NCBI GenBank assembly: GCA_002005505.1
Contig: MVGU01001786.1
Location: 10,001-40,257 of the forward strand
From: Botryococcus braunii
Lineage: Eukaryota; Chlorophyta; Trebouxiophyceae
Length of the DNA: 30,257 nucleotides
Direction: 5' to 3'
A program made the translations under genes and the position numbers. The notes under the pieces were generated by a model that saw only the letters and a list, made by a program, of their open reading frames with translations, was not told the origin of the DNA and ran no database searches. This document shows positions 1-10,516 of this stretch, in pieces. Position 1 is the stretch's first letter. Every line of letters starts with the position of its first letter.

Positions 1-2
1 CC

Positions 3-424
3 AGCCTAGATGATTCCAACACATGTGTATTTGAGCTGGGCTCAGATGGCTACCAGCCTTACACGTCCTCCAAGCACTCTACGGCCATCTTTACGTTGAG
101 GTACTGCAAAGTTCATTTAGACAAGATATGCATCATGCTTTGATTTCCCACCCTTGCATGCATATCCGGATCATGCCATAAGAAAGTGCAATACTTGTAC
201 CTTAACATGTTGGCATGTCATAGCCATGCATGTGCTGCAGCTCATTCTAGCTTGGTGGTAGTTCTTTTTAGGTGCTGAGGGGTGGGCCAGGTGCCTTGAT
301 ATCCCGGCAAGCCACCGCAACAAGCTGCGCTTTTGTAAAATAGTCGTCATTATCCCTGGACCAACCCAGCCAAGCAGCATTAATGCTTCTATAAAGGGCA
401 TCCTGCAGGAAGCTCAAGAATATG
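3..424 (+). CDS. tnp2-like transposase, upstream exons (partial)
   Basis: Two short exons of the gene that continues at 650. Exon 3-100 reads FELGSDGYQPYTSSKHS, matching the 'DGxxPxxxSxxS' block that precedes the catalytic region in tnp2-type (CACTA/Plavaka) transposases. It ends at TTGAG|GTACTG. Exon 291-424 follows acceptor GGGCCAG and reads CLDIPASHRNKLRFCKIVV then IIPGPTQPSS, the family's 'LP..R....IIPGP..P' block. It ends at TATG|GTACAC. Codon phases fit: two nt at 99-100 join one nt at 291, and one nt at 424 joins two at 650-651. Introns are 190 bp (101-290) and 225 bp (425-649, with poly-C tracts near 447 and 547). The gene begins before the window. Motif order and phase agreement are seen; splicing itself is inferred. 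Confidence 0.68.
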
Positions 425-649
425 GTACACCCTCTTCTATGACCACCCCCCCCCCCCGGCCCCATTTTGGCCAATCATGTATCCGTCCCCTCTCCTGAAA
501 GGGTACCTCATTACAAAGAAGTCCTTGCGATGTCACATGTGGTGCCCCCCCCCCCTCTGACCCCCAAAAAAACCCTTCTCCCCTCCATCAAGTTTCCCTC
601 TGTTGTTCGTTGTGAATTGTTAGGCACACCCCCCCCCCCTCTCCCACAG

Positions 650-2586
650 CAATTCAAATGACCTACCTTTGCTCTTGGCATGACCCTTGGCTTCACGTTG
701 CCTACGAGGTTCGATCTATGTGGCATAGACTGAAGTATTTGCTTTGTTTGGTGCCAGCGAACGACGGCTTGGATGTCATCGAGCATCGTATGGTCAATGG
801 GGAGGTACAAACCCAGCATATTCGGCTCAGAGTACTCCTTGCTGGTATGGCAGGTGACACTCCTGCAAATAGGAAGGTGTCCTTTTGGTGTGGTCATAGT
901 GCTGAATTAGGATGTGGGTACTGCAGCCTGAGAGGTCAGTCAATCAATGGCATGAGGTTCTTGGGGTATGAGGAGGCAGTGCCATTCGGCCCGTATTATC
1001 CCAGGGAAGACCATGGAACTTGCTTTGCTGGAGATCCGGTCTGTAAGCTTAAACATGGTGACCACCTATATAGGGCTAGGCTAATGGAGGGTGTGAAACA
1101 TGGCAGAGTTAAGGAAACAGTCATAGGTGACAACGGAAGGGAGAGACCCTTGGAAGGGAAAGATGTGGGGTGCCATGGAATGTCACCACTTATTGCAGCA
1201 TTGTCTTACTTGCATTACAACAATGCCTTTCCGGTCCCTCTTGCTCATGCGGGTCCTTATGGTGTAGTCAAGAGGTTGTGGAATCTTGCATGGAGCAGTG
1301 ATTGCCCTGAAGCAATACGAATTTCCAAGCGTTCAAAGAAGGTCATAGAAAAGCGTGCAAAGGATATTAGGAATACATTGAATTTTGGCAGGCAGTACAC
1401 GTGCATCAGCAAGAACAAGGGAAACTGGGTGATGGAAGCATGGTTGCATTGGCTGGAAACCTGGAGTGTGTATATCTTACGACCAGATAGGGGAAGGCCC
1501 TTGCTGACACCAGAGCTTCAGGCCATGTGGGACAATCTGAGACGTGGCTTATTGTATCATCTGAGGATTTGTCTACATGTGGACCAGGATGATACAGCCA
1601 CAACATGTCAGGCAGCTACTACACACTTGAAGGAATTTGCTCGACTTGCAGAGGTGCACTGTGGGCCAGTGCTCTGCACGTACAACCTTCACATGCTGAT
1701 CTGCAGGTTGCAAGATCAAGAAGAAGCCCGAGGAAAGGCTGCCTTTGGTCATGAATATTGGATTGAGTGGTGTGTTCAGAAGTGCAAGCGTATCCTCAAG
1801 AATAGGGCAACAAGTTTCCCAGAGATTACGTTGGCAAAGCATCTCTTGCTGGAACAGGCGTTGTCCAGCTTGAAAGCGAGCGGTGGGGTGGTCTCGTTTG
1901 ACGAGTCTATAGGGACCGCCGCTCAGCCAATGATGGCTTCAAATGTAGATGAGGGGGATGGCGAGGGATGCCAACTCCTTGGTAGCGGCCGTGCATTGAA
2001 GCCAGAAGAGCGTTTGGAAGCTCTTACGGGGTTGCAGCACTTGTGGAACGACTTCCACGAAGTTCTCATACCTGCTGGCTGGTCTGAAGACCTACTAATG
2101 CAAAGCAGCTTGTTATCATATTGCCACGCTGATGCAGGTGGGAGCGGTGAGATTATTCATTCCATGAAGTATGGCAGGACCAAGACAAGGGAGTCCTACC
2201 ATGTGCGTGTGTCTTACCTGGAGCCTGGCATCGACGGTGAGGTTCAAGCAGATTATGTGGCGTCAGTGCGCTTTTTCTTGAAAGTCAGCCCAAGCCAGAC
2301 CGCACCTCCAGAGGCACGTTTGGATGACGTGCAGCCGCTAAGGCTGGCCATTGCTCGTCTTATCAGAGTAAGGAGAGTGCCCACAGCATCAGGCATATTG
2401 TGGAGAGCTGATTTGAAGAATGATGTACGGTACAAGTCCTATCCTATTATGTTCAATGACATGCAAGGCAAAGTCATTTCTGCCATGCACAGAGGTCCTA
2501 AGCCTGCAGCTGATGCACGTGCATGTGCACCTCCACCTGATCATGTTTGGTTTGTGCCATACAGTAACTTGTCTGGTGGTTTGTAA
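650..2586 (+). CDS. tnp2-like (CACTA/Plavaka-type) transposase, large last exon
   Basis: Long open exon after a classic acceptor (pyrimidine tract plus CACAG at 645-649), ending at TAA 2584-2586. The first ATG is at 658, but the frame is open back to the acceptor, so translation probably enters from the upstream exons. Counting from 658, residues 62-89 read AGMAGDTPANRKVSFWCGHS then ELGCGYC. This is the family's first catalytic Asp (D67) with a CxxC (C86, C89). Residues near 205-220 (AHAGPYGVVKRLW) match the 'MHxxxxGVxK' block, but the usual Asp before it is not present. The block YNLHMLICRLQDQEEARG followed by E-W-I-E-W matches the later conserved helix region. The C-terminus resembles the terminal domain of tnp2 proteins. 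It could be a mobile transposase, a degenerate copy or a domesticated gene. No terminal inverted repeats were found. Confidence 0.68.
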
Positions 2587-3482
2587 AGTTGTTTGGGATG
2601 TAGCTTTGAACTGAGCATCTTTCAACCCGCACGGAACATTGGTAATGACACCAGCGCTGTTGAAGTATGAAGACTGGCTTGCAATTTATCATTTCAGCTC
2701 TTGCTTTCAAACATACCATGCTTGCAGCTGCAGCCTTTTTTGTGCTGCACATGTTGAGAATGGAATGGAAGGCACGCAGCATTTTGACGGCCACAGTGGC
2801 TATTTGTGAACGCTACATGATCAGGGATGAGTTTTAAGCTGCACATATATATAGTTTTGTGCTGCCTGACGTTGAGCAGTTGAGCACAGTTAAACTGTCA
2901 TGTAAAAGCAAATCTGAGGCACTGAATTGAACAAGTTGATGCTGGGTGCAAAAGTAGCAGGAGTTGTGTACTAGTTGATGTGTTATGGAAAGTGTGGAAG
3001 TTTATACAGTACAAGTATATACAGAGCCTTGTAAATGACAATTCTTGTTCCAAGCGCTCGGGTCATTGGTATTGGGAGTCGAGAAGTGATAAGTGTAGCA
3101 AAGCTGCCTGTAGCTATCCCCTTGCAGGTGCAGCCTCTCGTGTGCAGCTTTTTCTGTGCCCTCGAGCCCAGATTTTGCAACCCCAAGGGCTGATTTGGCA
3201 TCCCAAGGTTGATTGCAGAGCCTCGCAGGATCAATTTTAGGCCCATTCAAGGGTCCTTCGAGAGCTCATGACCTGATGTTTGTCGCCCTTTGCAAGGGCA
3301 AATACGTACTTCTGGGATTTTAGGCACCTATCCTCCAGAGTCTAAGGCTTTCTAAAACAACTTCAGTGTCTGGGGCTGCCCCAAGATTATAACTAAAAAC
3401 AGTGTGAAGTAGACGCTGTGGCAAAAATATTGTGCTAATATAGTTGTAAGAATATTGAATCTCTCAACAAGATGTTCCTGCC
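2587..3482. other. Non-coding, probable 3' UTR and spacer
   Basis: No coding region I can support. It directly follows the transposase stop, so the first part is probably its 3' untranslated region. TGTAA, a polyadenylation signal in many green algae, occurs near 2900 and 3030, which is weak evidence. Short reading frames here have no recognisable motif. Confidence 0.5.
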
Positions 3483-3605
3483 TCTCCCCCACCCCCCCCC
3501 CTCTCTCTCTGGTTCTGTCTGTGTGGCTGTCTGCGTACGTGCACATGTGTGGCTGTGCCTGTGTGTGTGTGTGTGTGTGTGGCTGTGCCTGTGTGTGTGT
3601 GTGTG

Positions 3606-3683
<78 letters not shown>

Positions 3684-3712
3684 CGTGTGGGCGTGTGTGG
3701 TTGTGGCTGCAG
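3483..3712. repeat. Compound polypyrimidine and (GT)n microsatellite
   Basis: A C/CT-rich tract (3483-3510) is followed by GT-rich sequence. Two copies of GGCTGTGCCT followed by (GT)n lie at 3551-3606. An uninterrupted GT run covers about 3609-3681, followed by GGGCGTGTGGGCGTGTGTGG. Open frames across it are repeat artefacts. Long alternating GT can adopt Z-DNA and is unstable in length. Confidence 0.95.
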
Positions 3713-3944
3713 ATTAAACTTTTGATGGCTCAAATCTGCTGCCATGGCAGAGAGGGGTTGTGAGAGGCCTCTGGCACCCTAGGGGAAGGTTATATATATT
3801 GGACTTTTAGTGGTCTTTGCAGACATGGGGATGGGAAACAGGTTGGACATGCATTTTGCATGATGTCCAGATGGCTGTGACCCTTGGACAGCTGTCATGA
3901 GGTGACATTCATCCTTGCAATGGTACTTTCTTGGTCTGGGATTC

Positions 3945-4130
3945 TTTTGGGAACAATGTGGGATTGATGTGGGAACGTGGGATCGAGGTGGGATCGATGT
4001 GGGATTGGTGGGATTGCGACTACAAAATCCCACCGAACGAGGGATCGATGTGGGACTCTGGTGGGATCAATGTGGGATTGCCGTGGGATCAATCTGGGAC
4101 CGTGGGATCAATGTGGGATTATTTCGTTCT
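3945..4130. repeat. Degenerate GTGGGATC minisatellite
   Basis: About ten imperfect copies of a unit like GTGGGATCAATGTGGGAT, with units of 9-18 bp and an inverted stretch (ATCCCACC) near 4026. It ends about 10 bp before the truncated copia LTR. It probably arose by slippage or unequal exchange. Its 3' edge marks where the rest of the copia 5' LTR should be. Confidence 0.8.
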
Positions 4131-4140
4131 CCCAGTGCAG

Positions 4141-4488
4141 GTAACGTGATTGTGAATAGATTGGGAGATTTGAGGCTTTGTTGACCTTAGTATTTCGTGT
4201 TATGTGTATGTGCTTGGCTATCTTATCATCGGACAGTGAGATTGATCCTTTCTGAGTACGTACCAGTTAGGGTAGTTTGAATGCCGTTGTTAAGAGAGAG
4301 CAAGTGAGCAATTGTAATAGACTTGTTTGGGACTTCACAAGCACTCCGGGTGTTTCCTTAAAGTTGCCCAATCAGTCCTTGATTGTTCATGTTCTAGACT
4401 CTACTCTTCGTCACACAGTAGAGCGAACTTTGGCTCACACCCTCCGTGCCGCCACTGCACAGGAATACGCCAAGCCCATAACCTAACA
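4141..4488 (+). repeat. Copia A 5' LTR, truncated
   Basis: 4141-4462 is a 322-bp module (GTAACGTGAT...CTGCACAG) identical in length to 19889-20210 and 20211-20532. 4463-4488 (GAATACGCC...CCTAACA) is the LTR end, shared with the 3' LTR at 10861-10886. The LTR start TGTTGTATTGG seen at 10517 and 19545 is missing. The sequence upstream is minisatellite. Confidence 0.85.
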
Positions 4489-4505
4489 GGTTATGGGCCC
4501 ACCAC
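4489..4505 (+). promoter_or_regulatory. Copia A primer binding site (initiator tRNA-Met, internal)
   Basis: GGTTATGGGCCCACCAC lies directly after the LTR terminal CA. It is the exact reverse complement of the anticodon arm of plant-type initiator tRNA-Met (GUGGUGGGCCCAUAACC, anticodon CAU). It is not complementary to a tRNA 3' end. Drosophila copia is known to prime with the 5' half of this tRNA, so the same half-tRNA mechanism is inferred. Confidence 0.8.
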
Positions 4506-4554
4506 TCTCCCGTTGAGTGTGGGTGGCTCTGTAGACGGAGGAAGACAACCGTGA

Positions 4555-5052
4555 ATGGCTAAGAAACGCCGCTCAAAGCAGACGGCAAGAAAAACTACCT
4601 GTGTCAACGTTCCTGCTCACCTGAGGACTGGACCTCCCTCGTACAACGATCGAATCAAGGCTGGGGGACCTCAAGGAGAACGTACACCGGACGAGCGAGC
4701 CCTCATTGTCAAAAACTACGTTCTTCATCTGTACGCTGGACGCCCGCTTCCTCTGCCATCGTGGTTTGCGGACAGATTCCCTGTGTATCCAGCTTATAAA
4801 TTCACCCCATGGGAGATTTCGTTTGTGAATCTTGAGCCTGGGTTCATCACGAAGGCTAAGTTCCTGAAGTATTGGCGTACCATTGTTTGGCTGAACAGAG
4901 AGCAGGAAACAGCCGAAATTGCAGCGTACAACTCAGTGGAGTTAGCATTGTCCACAATCCCAGTAGCTGCTTTCAAAGACACCCTGTCTCTGAGTGTTCG
5001 ATGTGAAGCTGACTGGGAGACGGAGTCAGACAGTGACCAGTCCGTTGGTTGA
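4555..5052 (+). CDS. Copia A ORF1, uncharacterised 165-aa protein upstream of gag
   Basis: ATG at 4555, 50 nt after the primer site, to TGA at 5050-5052. The N-terminus is strongly basic (MAKKRRSKQTARKTT, nuclear-localisation-like). The middle is aromatic and proline-rich (LPLPSWFADRFPVYPAYKF, then FLKYWRTIVWLNREQ). The C-terminus is acidic (DWETESDSDQSVG). I recognise no family and see no zinc knuckle or membrane segment. It lies in a different frame from gag and ends 46 nt before the gag ATG. The same ORF is present and was open in copy B before gypsy-2 split it (20625-20802 plus 27511-27828), with only a couple of substitutions, so it belongs to the element. The ORF1 start has T at -3 while the gag ATG has A at -3, which would allow leaky scanning. 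A role in RNA packaging or as a Gag accessory is speculation. Confidence 0.72.
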   Translation: MAKKRRSKQTARKTTCVNVPAHLRTGPPSYNDRIKAGGPQGERTPDERALIVKNYVLHLYAGRPLPLPSWFADRFPVYPAYKFTPWEISFVNLEPGFITKAKFLKYWRTIVWLNREQETAEIAAYNSVELALSTIPVAAFKDTLSLSVRCEADWETESDSDQSVG

Positions 5053-5098
5053 GATGACTGTCTGAATGTTTTCTTGATAATCGTATAGCGTGCAGACA

Positions 5099-8000
5099 AT
5101 GACATCGAAGAAGAAGGGGCAGTCAACAAGTGGGGCGTCAACCTCAAGCAGCGAGACCACCACCTCTATACCTGTTCGAGAACCCTGCACCCCAAGTACA
5201 TCAAGAGGGGAAGGTGATGTTTTGCCAAAAGTTATTCCAACTCAGGTTAAAGTTCACATCAAACTGAGGGACAAGGGACATAATATTCTGATCTAGAAGA
5301 GTGCTTATTTGGCAGCCAATGAGGCTAAGGGGTCCCTTCCTGCAGTGCTAGAGGCCATGCCTGGGACATTGCATGATGCAGCAGCTCTGTTACTGTTGTA
5401 TGAATCTGTGCCTGAGGAGTGGCAGGGAGAACTGGCAGAACTGGGATCTGCATATGATGCTTATGAGTACATATGCAGGAAATTCATAGGTGGACATAAT
5501 CTTCCGGCAAACATGGACTGGCTACAAGAAATGGGTCAAGGGATGCGACATGATGAAACAATTTCACAATACGTGAATCGCATGCTCAATCTCAAAGCCT
5601 GCCTCCACAGAAATAATCATCATCTGATGGATGGCTTTGTAGCGACCCAAATAGTGCAGGGTCTCCCAGAGGCAGCTAAGGAGCCCGGCAGCCTGTCCAC
5701 AGCCGTCGCATATCCACTCAACAAACTGGCTGAATTACTACGTACCACTGCAGCTGCCCTGGGCTTTGATGAGACAGCTCCCCGCCAGCCCAGAGTCCTG
5801 GCCATAACCCCAAGCACTAGTGGAGCCAGCAACCCGCCAGCAGCAAGTGCAGCAACTGCTCAGCAGTCTTCTAGTGCATCTGATTCCAAGGGAGTTTGCA
5901 ACTACTGCAATAAAAAGGGCCATTATTGGAGAGACTGCAGAAAGAGGCGCAGGGACGAGGAGACCCAGAGGAACGTGGTGGCAGCTGTCCAACAGCTGCA
6001 AGGCATGTGGCCTCAGGGCCAGCCACCTATGGGTGGACACCATCCTCCAGTAGCCCAACTGGCCCATCATGGTGCAGATGCCTTCCCTGCTTGGTTCCAG
6101 CCTCCTGCTCCACCTCCACCTCCTCCTGAAGGTATGCTGTACACAATATCTCACAATGTCCTGGACAGTACGATCAGTAAACCCTTACAGCACTCCTGGC
6201 TGGTTGACAGTGGGGCCTCGGTCCACCTAGTAAATGACGTGGCATTGCTGCATTACCCTATCATCCATGCCAAACCAATTCCCCTGCACTTGGCCACCTC
6301 TGATGCCACTGGGTGTATTATTGCATCTGGGTCAGTCTGCATTTTGAGCCCGCAACGCATTCCCTTCTGGATCCATCATGTGCAGTGTGTCCCTTCAGCT
6401 ACCACCAACATCCTGTCAGTATCTGCTGCCCTTAGGGATGGTGCAGTATTCCAAACAGACAATGTGGGTGCCTTTTCGTATGTCAGTGGACCAAACCACT
6501 GGAGAGCTCAGGTCACTGCAGAGATGGGACTGTACTACATTCATAGTGTAGTTGCAGTGAGAGGGACCAGCACATTAAAGCATGCAGCCAGTGCAACCAA
6601 ACAGCTAAAATCCAGTATCTTATCACACAGCTGTGCCAAACGTTACTTGTGGCATAGCAGAATGGGACACCCTGGAGAAACGTGGATGCAGCGTCTTGCT
6701 AAGGAGAACCTGGTGACTGGGATTGACACCTCCCTCTCTCCCTGCACTGATTGCCCGGTACACTGTGAAGCGTGTATTGAAGGAAAGACTGCCAGACCCT
6801 CTTTCGGAATCAGTACCAGACCTGCCTTGGAACCTCTGGATCGAGTACACATAGATACTGTGGGTCCTATTACACCTGCAGCCATTACTGGTGAACGTTT
6901 GTGGGTTACTGTACTGGATGAAGCCTCTCAGTGGAAAGCAGTTATTCCAGTAAAGTCCAAAGACACCATCAGTGCAGCTGTCAGGGACTTACTTGTTTAC
7001 TGGCAGACGCAACGAAAAACCATTGTGAAGTGTGTCAGATGTGACAGAGGAACTGAATTTATTAATGCCCGGTTCAAGGAGTTCTGTGCCTCCCAGGGGA
7101 CTAAGCTGGAGACCTCTGCCCCCTACACCCCACAGCAGAATGGAGCACTTGAACGAGCCAACCGAACCCTGAAGGAAAGAACCCGGACTATCCTGGCCTT
7201 TGCTGCTGCCAGTTCCACCCTCTGGAAAGAAGCCCTGGAGACAGCATGCACCCTGCTCAACATGGGCCCAAGTACAGGCAGGGACCTTACCCCCTTTGAA
7301 TTATTCTGGGGATATAAGCCTGATGTCTCACTCCTGCGCACATGGGGCTGCCTTGCATATGTGCATATCCCAGATGTCCAGAGGCCAGTCTTTGCACCAA
7401 AAATTGTGCCAGGAATGCTCACCGGTTATTCAGCCTCCTCCAAAGCCTATCGGATATACATGGGTGGGGGTATATGGCGAGAGAGCAGAGATGTCATCTT
7501 TGTGGAGCATCTCAGAGGGGCCTCTAGTATTGGTCTCAGTGTGACTCCTACTCAGTCTGAGGAATTTCTGTCCCCTGTTCCCTCTGAACCCAGCACTACC
7601 AAACAGCACCCAGTGCCAGTTAAGGTATCCTGTGGAGACGACAGTGAGGCAGAGATCCAGGACTCATCAGTTGAGACAGTGCATCCACACATTTCCCAGA
7701 AAGACACAGACTCAAAATGTCCAGGACCCTCTGGGAAGGCTGAGCCCGAGCCTGACCCCCAGAGATCCACTGCTCCCGCGGAGATCCGAAGGACCATCGA
7801 AGCAACTCTGGACCTGGCCCGCGGCGCTCATTCGGACTCGGGACTACAGCAACAAATGATGCGAGCTCAAGAGTCTCTCAGACCAACCAGCCTGGAGAAT
7901 TCCAATTTGGCTGCTGATGGGCTAACAAGAGCCCAGAGGCATGAGCAACGAACACTTGCAAGAGAACTCCTGCTGTCACAGGAGGTGGGAGAGAGCAGAG

Positions 8001-10498
8001 ACAAAGTGCGGCTAACAGAAAGTGACACACAGTCACAGGGACCAGGGGAAGTGCAGATAGATGGGTGCCAGTCTGAGAGCTCTGATTTTCATGTTAGTGA
8101 TGAGAGGGGGGCAGCCACAATCATGACTGCAAATGGTCCCAGGGAGCTGAGTTGCACGGGTGGGTCGTGTCCAGTGAATGAGCTTCATGTCAGTGGTGAG
8201 ACTTGTGTGGAAACATCTGGCTCTCCCCATCAGTGGTGTGGACTGGTAGGGGAAGGTGGTGACAGCCACAGTCCTGAGCAGAGACATTCCACTCTCTGGG
8301 AAACAGCCAGCAATGTCTGTGAGAGCAGTACTGGGTCTGCATCCCAGCACTTGTGTGAGAGCCGAGAAGAGGAGGTGAATCAGGTGCACGGACAGTGTGT
8401 GGTACCACCAAACTACAAGTGCAGCCTGAGAGGTACCTGTGTATGGGAGAAGGATGTCAGGGATGAGAGGTCACAGACTCTTGTGACACCACGCGGAAGT
8501 CAGAGACACACAAGTCGAGAAAGGGAGGGGAAGCAAAGGGGCGACCAGAGCCTACCTCCCTCTGCCTGTGAGAGCCCTCAAGAGCCTGAGCTTGAGAGGA
8601 TGTGTAAGAGTGTGGATGTGGAGGTGAACCGGAAGCTCAGACAATGTGAGAAACCTCCTGACTATGGACGCTTCCCGGGAGGTACCTGGGTTTGGGAGGA
8701 AGATGTAAGCGTGCAAGACAGCAAGTTGAGCAATGCGAAGTGCGAATCCAAGAGAGAGAGAAGCATGAGAGAAAGCTCTGATACCACTGAGAGAAAAGCT
8801 AGCTGTAGTGCGGCGAGTGTCAGTAGAAGAGTAGTGGGTTCTGAGGGTGCTACCAAAGATTCTCCCAAGGGTAAGGGAGAGGAGGGGAAGCACACTGGAG
8901 TTAGATTTGGTAAAATCCATGTTCCCTCAAATTTAAGAGAAGCTCAGATGTCTCCTCAGTGGGAATACTGGAAGGCTGCGATGCAAGAAGAGCAAAATTC
9001 ATTAGACACCCATGAGGTTATGGAATATGTTCCCAGGCCTCATGGGCATAAGGTAATACCTGTCCACTGGATTTTCTCAGTGAAAATGGATGCACATGGC
9101 AATGTGTTGAGATTCAAGGCAAGATTGGTTGCTCAGGGGTGTCGACAAATTCCTGGAGTAGATGTCATGGAGGTCTTTGCACCAACCAGCAGCTATGGTG
9201 CGAGGAGAACCTTGCTAGCTGTGGCTGCTAGGGAAGGTTACGAGATTCACCAGGTAGATGTTAAGACAGCCTTTCTCAATGGTGAGCTGGAGGAAGAAGT
9301 GTATGTAACGCAACCTCCAGGATTTGAGAATGGTGATCGCAATACCGTGTGTCGACTCAAAAAGGCACTGTATGGCCTAAAGCAGGCCCCACGTGCCTGG
9401 CACAAGACCCTTAGTGACAAACTTGAAGTCATGGGGTATGAGGTGTGCAAGAGTGATGCTGGAGTTTATGTGAGATTCTCTGAAGATGGGGGTAAATCCT
9501 TCGTGCTAATTTATGTAGATGATCTCTTGATTGTATCCAAGGGCATGTCAGAGGTGGAGAGAGTGAAAGAGCTTCTCAAGAAAGAATTCACCATCCACGA
9601 TCTGGGGGAGGTGAAGGATTTCTTAGGTTGTCAAGTCATGAGAGATAGAGAGAAGGGGTTAATCTCCCTGAGTTGCATCCCTAAGATAGATGCACTTGTG
9701 GAGAAGTTTGGTCTTGATCTTGAGTCAGCTGGGCCCGATACCCCAATGACAAAAGATTTTGTAATGTCTCAGAAGCCTGCGCCAAAGGATGGGAGTGATA
9801 GTATTGGTGCTGGGAGTGTTCTGCCTCCTGGTCATCGATACTGTGAGTTAGTAGGGTCACTGCTCTACATAGCTAACACCACTCGTCCTGATATATCCCA
9901 GGCTGTAGGAGTTCTGTCGAGGTACAGGATGTCACCCACAACAGCACACTGGAATGAGGCCATCCGTGTGTTGAAATATCTTAAGGGAACCCGAGACCTG
10001 GTTCTGATCCTTGGAGGAAAAGAAACAGAGTTGGAGGATATGTTGATGCTGATTACGGTGGGGATCAAGACCACCGTTTCTCCACCACTGGCTTCGTCCT
10101 CACTGTGTTTGGAGGAGCAGTTGTGTGGGGAAGTAAAAAAGCAATCTGCTGTGGCTACTTCCACAGTAGAAGCAGAATTCATGGCAGCAAGTGCTGTTGT
10201 GAAGGAAGCTAATTGGCTAAGGGGATTTCTAGAGGAAATTGGTGTGTTACCCTGGATAGTGAAGATACATTGTGATAACCAAGGGTGCATCAACCACCTC
10301 AGGAATCCAGTGTATTCTAAACATACCAAACACATTGCAATCAGTTGTCACTTTGCACGTGAAGCTATTGCAAAGGGGCAGGTTGACTTCAAATACATTC
10401 AATCTGCTAGAAATGTGGCTGACATCTTCACTAAACCTCTAGTAAGATTAGTGTTTCAGGGTCATAGAAACTCACTGGGTCTTGCCAAGTTCTGGTGA
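5099..10498 (+). pseudogene. gag-pol: Copia A gag-pol polyprotein (broken)
   Basis: One frame from ATG 5099 to TGA 10496-10498, interrupted by TAG at 5294-5296 where copy B has TGG. Domains in order: Gag; zinc knuckle CNYCNKKGHYWRDC (5897-5938); proline-rich stretch (6040-6130); aspartic protease VDSGAS (Asp codon 6206); GAG-pre-integrase zinc region (WHSRMGHPG near 6650, CEACIEGK near 6763); integrase core Asp 6854, Asp 7043, Glu 7151; a 450-residue Ser/Glu/Cys-rich linker (about 7550-8930); reverse transcriptase with YVDD at 9512-9523; RNase H (VATSTVEAEF, DNQGCINHL, NVADIFTKPL). Between about 10035 and 10140 the frame is shifted: frame 1 there encodes the expected GYVDADYGG block, so one lost and one gained base flank a garbled stretch lacking the RNase H Asp. 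Any polyprotein from this copy would start after the stop or need readthrough. The family's polyprotein makes the capsid, protease, integrase and polymerase of the virus-like particle. Confidence 0.92.
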
Positions 10499-10499
10499 G

Positions 10500-10516
10500 G
10501 AAAAGGCAAGGGGAAG
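10500..10516 (+). promoter_or_regulatory. Copia A polypurine tract
   Basis: GAAAAGGCAAGGGGAAG is almost all purine and lies immediately before the 3' LTR TGTTG. This is the expected place and composition for the plus-strand primer. It follows the gag-pol stop by 1 nt. Confidence 0.8.

Noticed and set aside
511..897. 128-aa minus-strand frame
   Set aside because: Antisense to the tnp2-like exon and intron 2, with poly-C translated as glycine runs; no motif.
3455..3763. Cys/Val-rich or His/Thr-rich open frames on both strands
   Set aside because: Translations of the GT microsatellite with no other coding signal.
3915..4184. Gly/Ile/Asp-rich frames (GIDVG repeats)
   Set aside because: Translation of the GTGGGATC minisatellite running into the LTR.
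4277..4554. Small frames recurring at 10680, 20025, 20347 and 20397
   Set aside because: They lie inside the copia LTR and recur only because the LTR recurs.
5309..5320. Start of copia gag-pol at 5309
   Set aside because: The codon is TTG and follows a nonsense TAG; copia B shows the frame open from ATG 27875 (equivalent to 5099).
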